A stretch of DNA of 11,367 nucleotides, from assembly GCA_016183945.1 (NCBI GenBank), contig JACPDP010000010.1, positions 1 to 11,367 of the forward strand, given 5' to 3'. Of the stretch, positions 6,665-11,367 are shown piece after piece (positions within the stretch are counted from its first letter, which is position 1; each line of letters begins with the position of its first letter). The notes below the pieces were generated by a model. That model made no database searches. It saw only the letters and a program-made list of their open reading frames with translations, and was not told the origin of the DNA. Source of the stretch: Magnetospirillum sp. (lineage in GTDB: Bacteria; Pseudomonadota; Alphaproteobacteria; Rhodospirillales; Magnetospirillaceae). The position numbers and the translations under genes were made by a program.

Positions 6665-8667
6665 TGCTGCCTCACCGCGACGACGAGCAGCAGGAACACC
6701 AGCGCGGTGAACATCATCAGCAGGTAATGGCGCACGGTGAGGAACTGCAGCCGGTTGACCTGATCGGCGATCTTGCCGATGGTCCAGCCCAGGGTTTCGT
6801 AAAGGCCGCTCCACACCGGGTCGATCATGTGGACCCGGTGGGTGGCCGGCGCGTCGTCGCCCGGCGGCGGCATCACCACCTCCTCGCGGGCGGCGAACAC
6901 GGTGGCGCCGAACACCCGGCGCAGCGGCTGGGCGAAGCTCTGGCCGCTGTACTGGGTCTGGGGGATGCTCTCGCGATGGCCGCAGTCCCAGGCATCGGCG
7001 CGACGCAGAGCCCGCGTGCCCAGCCGGTGCACCAGCATGATGCTGACCAGGAACAGCGACAGCCCGATCATGATCAGCACCGTGCCGGAATAGGCGCCCC
7101 GCGTCGCCGACACCGGCGACAGCCACGGCCAGCCCAGATCGGCCGACACCGGCACATGCACGCCGGTCAGCGGCTGCACCACCGCCGACAGGGCGTCGGC
7201 GACCGTGACCGGGATGGCGCCGAGCACCACGCACAGGGCGGCCAGCACCGCCATGGTCAGCCGCATGCCGACGGTGACTTCGCCGGCCGCCGCCGCCTCG
7301 GGCGAGCGCGGCCGGCCGAGGAAGGCGACGCCGAAGGCACGCACGAAGCAGGCGGCGGCCAGGGCGGCGGCCAGGGCCAGCAGCGCCCCCACCACCGGCA
7401 CGCCGAACTTCATCGCCCAATAGGGCAGGCTGGGTCCCTTGAACAGCGACTGGAAGATCAGCCATTCCGACACGAAGCCGTTCAAGGGCGGCAGCGCCGA
7501 GATGGCGGCGGCCCCCATCAGGGCGGCGGCGCCGGTCCACGGCATGCGGTTGAGCAGGCCGCCAAGCTTTCCCAGGCTGCGCTCGCCGGTGGCGGTGATC
7601 ACCGCGCCGGCCGACAGGAACAGCAGGGTCTTGAAGATGGAATGGTTGATGGCGTGATAGAGCCCGGCCACCAGCGCCAGCGCCGCCAGCTGGGTCTCGC
7701 CGCCACCCTTGAAGGCCAGCGCCAGCCCCAGGCCGATCACCACCACCCCGATATTCTCGACGGTGGAGTAGGCCAGCAGCTTTTTGAGGTCGTCCTGCAT
7801 GATGGCGTACAGCACGCCCATCACCGCGGTGATGCCGCCGACCATCATCACCACGGCGCCCCACTGCCAATCCAACTCGCCGTGCAGGTCGAACAGGATG
7901 CGGATCATGCCGTAGAGGGCGACCTTGGTCATCACCCCGCTCATCAGCGCCGAAACGTGGCTGGGCGCCGCCGGATGGGCCAGCGGCAGCCAGGCGTGCA
8001 GCGGCACCAGACCGGCCTTGGAGCCGGTGCCCAGCAGGGCCAGCGCCACCACCAGGAAGCTGGAGATGCCGGCCAGATCCTTGGTGCGCATGGCGGCGAA
8101 GGTGTAGGCACCTTCGGCCCCGGCCATGATGCCGAAGCAGGGCAGCAGGCAGAAGGTGCCGAAGGCGGCCATGCACAGATAGACCGTGGCGGCGCGGCGG
8201 TTCTCCGCCTCGTGGTGGTCGGCCAGCACCAGCAGCCACGAGGCCAGCGACATGAACTCCCACGCCACCAGGAACATGAAGGCGTCGTCGGCCAGCAGCA
8301 CCGTGTTCATGCCGAACAGGAACAGCGGGAAGAACGGCGTCACCCGCCGGGGCGACGGCAGGTGAGCGGAATACCCGATGCCGAACGCCGAACAGGCCGC
8401 CGCCGACAGGTTCACCACCACCATGAACAGGGCGGAGAGGTTGTCGAGACGGAAATGCGCCTGCAGCCAGGGCAGACCGAACGGCAGCACCAGCGTCGGT
8501 TCGGCGCCGGTTGAGCCGCCCAGATGGCGCAGGCCGCCGATCAGCAGGATGACGCTGACGACAAAGGCACCGCTATGGACGACGCCGTGGACCGCACGCC
8601 AACGCCCGGCCAGCAGCCCGAACAGGGACAGCAGCAGCAGGGCCCCAAGCGCCGACGCGATCAGCAT
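6661..8667 (-). CDS. hyfB: HyfB-like proton-pumping membrane subunit (NuoL/M family), first gene of operon
   Basis: The 668-residue polytopic protein is of the HyfB/HycC branch of antiporter-like subunits. Glu137 in FLVAWEFMSLASW and Lys217 in LGTGSKAGLVPLHAWLP (His224) are the expected ion-path residues, and DLKKLLAYSTVENIG follows. The C-terminal part (ADAWDCGH..., QYSGQSFAQPLRRVFG, then a final hydrophobic helix) is characteristic of HyfB rather than of NuoM. The ATG at 8667 has an AAGGAAGG Shine-Dalgarno sequence (8677-8684) with 9-nt spacing. It leads the six-gene operon and is divergent from fliF across 343 bp. Two antiporter-like subunits (HyfB and HyfF) in one complex imply a larger pump than formate hydrogenlyase-1, which has one. 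Confidence 0.92.
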   Translation of the reverse strand: MLIASALGALLLLSLFGLLAGRWRAVHGVVHSGAFVVSVILLIGGLRHLGGSTGAEPTLVLPFGLPWLQAHFRLDNLSALFMVVVNLSAAACSAFGIGYSAHLPSPRRVTPFFPLFLFGMNTVLLADDAFMFLVAWEFMSLASWLLVLADHHEAENRRAATVYLCMAAFGTFCLLPCFGIMAGAEGAYTFAAMRTKDLAGISSFLVVALALLGTGSKAGLVPLHAWLPLAHPAAPSHVSALMSGVMTKVALYGMIRILFDLHGELDWQWGAVVMMVGGITAVMGVLYAIMQDDLKKLLAYSTVENIGVVVIGLGLALAFKGGGETQLAALALVAGLYHAINHSIFKTLLFLSAGAVITATGERSLGKLGGLLNRMPWTGAAALMGAAAISALPPLNGFVSEWLIFQSLFKGPSLPYWAMKFGVPVVGALLALAAALAAACFVRAFGVAFLGRPRSPEAAAAGEVTVGMRLTMAVLAALCVVLGAIPVTVADALSAVVQPLTGVHVPVSADLGWPWLSPVSATRGAYSGTVLIMIGLSLFLVSIMLVHRLGTRALRRADAWDCGHRESIPQTQYSGQSFAQPLRRVFGATVFAAREEVVMPPPGDDAPATHRVHMIDPVWSGLYETLGWTIGKIADQVNRLQFLTVRHYLLMMFTALVFLLLVVAVRQQ

Positions 8668-8676
8668 GAGGACATG

Positions 8677-8684
8677 CCTTCCTT
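8677..8684 (-). promoter_or_regulatory. Ribosome binding site of hyfB
   Basis: AAGGAAGG on the minus strand, 9 nt before the ATG at 8667, confirms the start of the operon's first gene. Confidence 0.7.
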
Positions 8685-8799
8685 CGCCCGCCGGACCTCA
8701 CACACGCTCAATTGCAATGGTCCCTCCGCCCCGCATCGAGGGGGCAAAATGAATGTCGGCTGCGCCGGCTGGTGAAATTAGGCCCCCGTGGGCAACCCG

Positions 8800-8809
8800 C
8801 CCGATCGGG
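8800..8809. promoter_or_regulatory. 10-bp palindrome CCCGATCGGG
   Basis: This perfect dyad lies about 133 bp upstream of the hyfB start. It could be an operator half, but GC-rich palindromes of this size also occur by chance. Confidence 0.25.
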
Positions 8810-8880
8810 TACCAAAAAAGGTGAAGGGACTTTAAACCACGGAAACATCGGCACGCAAGCCGTCGCGGCAGGTTCAAAGA

Positions 8881-8896
8881 GCGGCGAAGTCGCCGC
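8881..8896. promoter_or_regulatory. Inverted repeat with 7-bp arms, upstream of fliF promoter
   Basis: GCGGCGA and TCGCCGC are perfect arms around a 2-nt centre. The repeat touches the next dyad (8897-8917) with no gap. No T-run follows on the plus strand, so an intrinsic terminator is unlikely. It may be a regulator site upstream of the -35 element. Confidence 0.4.
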
Positions 8897-8917
8897 ACCC
8901 GGCAAAAGTTGCCGGGT
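8897..8917. promoter_or_regulatory. Inverted repeat with 9-bp arms, next to fliF -35
   Basis: ACCCGGCAA and TTGCCGGGT are perfect arms around AAG. The dyad ends 2 bp before the TTAACC element, where a transcription factor could contact RNA polymerase or compete with CtrA. No T-run follows, so it is not a standard terminator. Confidence 0.5.
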
Positions 8918-8919
8918 CG

Positions 8920-8948
8920 TTAACCATCTCTTTATCGTGTGGATATAG
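8920..8948 (+). promoter_or_regulatory. Predicted fliF promoter with CtrA-type box
   Basis: TTAACC (8920-8925) and ATATAG (8943-8948) are spaced by exactly 17 bp as -35 and -10 elements. The -35 is embedded in TTAA-N7-TTTA (8920-8934), 7 of 8 bases of the CtrA box TTAA-N7-TTAA. In Caulobacter, class II flagellar promoters carry CtrA boxes overlapping the -35 in this way. The predicted start near 8955 leaves a leader of about 55 nt before the fliF GTG. The layout is seen directly; CtrA control is inferred. Confidence 0.6.
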
Positions 8949-9001
8949 GCTGCCATCGTTGGAAGAGACCGACCCCATCGGGGTGCGGCGCCACGGCCGA
9001 T

Positions 9002-9005
9002 GGAG
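9002..9005 (+). promoter_or_regulatory. Ribosome binding site of fliF
   Basis: GGAG lies 5 nt before the GTG at 9011 and decides this start over the upstream in-frame ATG at 8939, which falls inside the promoter. Confidence 0.55.
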
Positions 9006-9010
9006 ACGAC

Positions 9011-10672
9011 GTGAACGCATTCCTTCAGATGCTGCGTGGCCTTGGGCCCATGCGACTGGCCGCCATCGCCGGCGTCGGCGTCAGCATCCTCGGCTTCTTC
9101 ATCTACCTGATGAGCCGGGTGGCGACGCCGCAGCTTGAACTGCTCTACGGCGACCTCGACCTGGGCGACTCCAAGCAGATCATCGAGAAGCTGACCGCCG
9201 AGAAGACGCCCTACGAGTTGCGCAAGGACGGCACCGAGATCTGGGTGCCCAAGGACCGCAAGCTTGAGCTGCGCGTGCGCATGGCCGAGCAGGCGCTGCC
9301 CAGCGGCGGCCGCATGGCCGGCTACGAGCTGTTCGACAAGCAGGACGCGCTCGGCACCACCAGCTTCCAGCAGAACATCAATCTGGTGCGCGCGCTGGAA
9401 GGCGAACTGGCCCGCACCATCCGCTCCATCGAGAAGATCAAGTCGGCCCGCGTCCATCTGGTGCTGCCCAAGCGCGAGGCCTTCTCGCGCGAGGCCAACG
9501 ACCCCTCGGCCTCGGTCATCCTCAAGATGCAGGGCAACCAGCGCCTGGAGAAGAGCCAGTCGCTGGCCATCCAGCACCTGATCGCCGCCGCCGTGCCCAA
9601 GATGAAGCCGTCGCGCATCTCCATCGTCGACGACAAGGGCACCCTGCTGGCGCGCGGCTTCGAAAACAGCCAGGAATACATCGCCCAGACCTCCGAGGAG
9701 GCCCGCCTCAACCACGAGGCCAAACTGGCCCGCACCATCGAGGATATGATCGAGCGCTCGCTGGGGCCGGGCCGGGTGCGCGCCGAGGTCTCGGTCGACA
9801 TGGACATGAGCCGTGCCGTCACCACCGAGGAGACCTACGACCCCGAAACCAAGGTGGTGCGCTCGCAGGTCACCATCAGCGAGACCGATCAGAGCCAGGA
9901 TTCCGAGCCGACGCCGGTCACCGTGCAGCAGAACCTGCCCGACCCGTCCGCCGCCTCGTCGGGTAACGTCAAGACCTCGTCCAAGGCCTCCAAGAGCCAG
10001 GAAACCGTCAACTACGAGATCTCGAAGAAGACCAGGAACACGGTGCGCGAGAGCGGCGAAATCCGCAAGATCTCCGCCGCCGTGCTGGTGGACGGCGTGC
10101 GCGAGAAGCAGGCCGACGGCAAGCAGAGCTATCGCGACCGCACGCCCGAGGAGATCGCCCAACTGGAATCCCTGGTCAAGTCGGCCATCGGCTTCACCAA
10201 GGACCGCGACGACCAGGTCAAGGTGGTTTCCATGTCCTTCTACAAGGGCGAGGAGCTGACCGAGTCCGAGGAGCCGGGCGAATTCATCTTCGGCATGCGC
10301 CGCGACTTCGTCGAGAAGGTCGCCTCCAACCTGGGCCTGTCGGTCGTCGCCATCCTGTTCCTGCTGCTGGTGCTCCGCCCGCTGATCAGCCGCGCCATCG
10401 AGTCCATGCAGGGCCAGGTCGGACCCGACGGGCGCCGCCTGCTCACCGCCGAGGGCGCCGGCGTGCCGCAGCTCACCGGCCCCGGCGCCGGCGGCATGGC
10501 GGCCCCGGCCCTGGGCGGCGAGGAGGAGGTCATCGCCGACGAGCTGATCGACATCGACAAGGTGGAGGGCCGCGTCAAGGCCTCGTCCATCCGCAAGATC
10601 GGCGAGATCGTCGACAAGCATCCGGAAGAGGCGCTGTCCATCATTCGCAACTGGCTCTACCAGGAAACCTGA
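9011..10672 (+). CDS. fliF: Flagellar M-ring protein FliF
   Basis: FliF builds the MS ring in the inner membrane, the base on which the switch and export apparatus assemble. The 553-residue protein has the standard length and layout: TM1 at about 14-36, the periplasmic YscJ/FliF ring domains (about 40-260, with RTIRSIEKIKSARVHLVLP at 135-153), a low-complexity Ser/Thr/Gln segment (about 290-335), TM2 at about 437-459, and a cytoplasmic tail whose last 35 residues (VKASSIRKIGEIVDKHPEEA and on) form the FliG-binding helices. GTG at 9011 is used as start: it has GGAG at 5-nt spacing, and MNAFLQ-type starts are usual for alphaproteobacterial FliF. It lies 20 nt before fliG copy 2 in the same transcript and downstream of a CtrA-type promoter. 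Nothing suggests damage. Confidence 0.96.
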   Translation: MNAFLQMLRGLGPMRLAAIAGVGVSILGFFIYLMSRVATPQLELLYGDLDLGDSKQIIEKLTAEKTPYELRKDGTEIWVPKDRKLELRVRMAEQALPSGGRMAGYELFDKQDALGTTSFQQNINLVRALEGELARTIRSIEKIKSARVHLVLPKREAFSREANDPSASVILKMQGNQRLEKSQSLAIQHLIAAAVPKMKPSRISIVDDKGTLLARGFENSQEYIAQTSEEARLNHEAKLARTIEDMIERSLGPGRVRAEVSVDMDMSRAVTTEETYDPETKVVRSQVTISETDQSQDSEPTPVTVQQNLPDPSAASSGNVKTSSKASKSQETVNYEISKKTRNTVRESGEIRKISAAVLVDGVREKQADGKQSYRDRTPEEIAQLESLVKSAIGFTKDRDDQVKVVSMSFYKGEELTESEEPGEFIFGMRRDFVEKVASNLGLSVVAILFLLLVLRPLISRAIESMQGQVGPDGRRLLTAEGAGVPQLTGPGAGGMAAPALGGEEEVIADELIDIDKVEGRVKASSIRKIGEIVDKHPEEALSIIRNWLYQET

Positions 10673-10692
10673 TGACGGGGAGCGTCTGAGCT

Positions 10693-11367
10693 ATGGCCCG
10701 TGTCAAGGAGGATTACCGCAGTCTGACCGGCCCGCAAAAGGCCGCGATGATGATGCTGTCCCTGGGCGAGGAGCATTCCACCAAGCTGTTCGGCCTGATG
10801 GCCGACGACGAGATCAAGGAACTCTCCCAGATCATGTCGAGCCTGGGCACGGTGTCGTCGAACCTGGTGGAACGCCTGTTCGTCGAGTTCGCCGACCAGC
10901 TCTCCTCCACCGGTTCGCTGGTGGGCTCGTTCCAGAGTACCGAACGGCTGCTCATCAAGAGCCTGCCCAAGGATCGCGTCGACGCCATCATGGAGGAAAT
11001 CCGCGGTCCCGCCGGCCGCACCATGTGGGACAAGCTCGGCAACGTCTCCGAGCAGGTGCTGGCCAACTACCTGAAGAACGAGTACCCGCAGACCGTCGCC
11101 ATCATCCTGGCCAAGATCACCGGCGACCATGCCGCCCGCGTGCTGGCCATCCTGCCCGAGAATTTCGCCATGGAAGTGATCATGCGCATGCTGCGCATGG
11201 AGGCGGTGCAGAAGGAAGTGCTGGAAGGCGTCGAAAAGACGCTGCGCACCGAGTTCATGGCCAACCTCGCCCGCACCCAGCGCCGCGACCCGCACGACAT
11301 GATGGCCGACATCTTCAACAACCTCGACCGCAACACCGAGAACCGCTTCATGAGCGCGCTGGAGGAA
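10693..11367 (+). CDS. fliG: Flagellar motor switch protein FliG, copy 2 (3' end outside window)
   Basis: This is the fliF-linked fliG, in the canonical fliF-fliG order, 20 nt after the fliF stop, with GGGGAG (10677-10682) as likely ribosome binding site. The visible 225 residues begin [10 protein letters not shown] and include the EYPQT middle-domain motif at 130-134. It breaks off at exactly the same codon as copy 1. Its N-terminal domain differs from copy 1 at about 19 of the first 100 residues, mostly conservative hydrophobic swaps plus charged or polar changes (Thr4Val, Lys50Ser, Ala80Phe). From residue 101 to 225 only three differences are seen (T for A and D for G near 143-145, and E for D near 178). 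Being beside fliF, this is presumably the main rotor copy. Confidence 0.96.
   Translation, partial: MARVKEDYRSLTGPQKAAMMMLSLGEEHSTKLFGLMADDEIKELSQIMSSLGTVSSNLVERLFVEFADQLSSTGSLVGSFQSTERLLIKSLPKDRVDAIMEEIRGPAGRTMWDKLGNVSEQVLANYLKNEYPQTVAIILAKITGDHAARVLAILPENFAMEVIMRMLRMEAVQKEVLEGVEKTLRTEFMANLARTQRRDPHDMMADIFNNLDRNTENRFMSALEE
10963..11367. repeat. Right arm of a long inverted repeat (fliG copy 2, codons 91-225)
   Basis: Reverse complement of 1-405 with about 6 mismatches by hand alignment. The arms are about 10.5 kb apart and enclose fliF, the Ehr-like operon and the HExxH gene. Confidence 0.9.

Larger units (their letters stand above)
8668..9010. other. 343-bp divergent control region between hyfB and fliF
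   Basis: No convincing gene lies here; short open frames at 8712-8948 (plus) and 8698-8898 (minus) lack protein character. On the fliF side are two abutting dyads (8881-8917) and a CtrA-type promoter (8920-8948). On the hyfB side there is a perfect 10-bp palindrome CCCGATCGGG (8800-8809) and an ATTGCAAT palindrome (8711-8718), but no recognisable sigma-70 or sigma-54 promoter. The region is less GC-rich than its flanking genes. Confidence 0.7.

Noticed and set aside
6664..8514. 616-codon open frame on the plus strand
   Set aside because: It is antisense to hyfB, very rich in His, Gln, Gly and Arg with no membrane or domain pattern. Such frames arise opposite GC-rich coding sequence.
1495..8667. 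A functional hydrogenase-4 or formate hydrogenlyase
   Set aside because: Subunit architecture fits, but the large subunit lacks the L1 cysteines and the L2 CxxC, and no formate dehydrogenase or HyfH gene is present in the window.
8700..8830. Sigma-54 promoter for hyfB, as in E. coli hyf
   Set aside because: The nearest candidate (TGGTAC on the minus strand near 8812) lacks the GC element at the required spacing.
8712..8948. Small open frame (78 codons) upstream of fliF
   Set aside because: It runs through the dyads and the fliF promoter, has no clear ribosome binding site and no protein-like pattern.
8939..9010. Upstream ATG as fliF start
   Set aside because: It overlaps the predicted -10 region and would add about 24 residues absent from the usual FliF N-terminus; the GTG at 9011 has a Shine-Dalgarno sequence.
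1..11367. Composite transposon or IS bracketed by inverted repeats
   Set aside because: The inverted arms are fliG coding sequence; there is no transposase, terminal inverted repeat or target-site duplication in view.

Overview
The window is GC-rich, tightly packed bacterial DNA. Gene content and codon use suggest an alphaproteobacterium of the Rhodospirillales, something like Magnetospirillum or a relative; this is inferred from protein character and a CtrA-like promoter, not from a database match. There are ten protein genes, two of them cut by the window edges. No tRNA, rRNA, CRISPR array or insertion sequence is visible.

Layout. Positions 1-675 (minus) hold the first 225 codons of one fliG. 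Positions 822-1445 (plus) encode a small HExxH protein of unknown role. Positions 1495-8667 (minus) form one tightly coupled six-gene operon, hyfB-hyfC-hyfE-hyfF-hyfG-hyfI in transcription order, for a membrane complex related to complex I and group 4 [NiFe] hydrogenases. Positions 8668-9010 are a 343-bp divergent regulatory region. Positions 9011-10672 (plus) encode FliF, the flagellar MS ring, followed by the first 225 codons of a second fliG (10693-11367, plus).

Two things stand out. First, the hydrogenase-like large subunit has lost the Cys pair of the L1 motif and has no canonical L2 CxxC, while the small subunit keeps its [4Fe-4S] cysteines. No ferredoxin-like HyfH gene lies in the operon. 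This fits the energy-converting hydrogenase-related (Ehr) class, whose reaction is not settled, rather than a hydrogenase. Second, the two fliG copies face each other as a long inverted repeat at the window ends. By hand count they differ by only about 6 bases in the last 405 visible positions but by about 60 in the first 270 coding bases. The switch falls near the border between the FliF-binding N-terminal domain and the middle domain, which suggests gene conversion and makes a roughly 10-kb inversion possible.

How the parts work together: FliF and the adjacent FliG form the MS-ring/switch base of a flagellum, and their promoter carries a near-consensus CtrA site over its -35 element. The Ehr-like complex is presumably a redox-linked ion pump. 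It shares the divergent control region with fliF, but a functional link is only a hypothesis.
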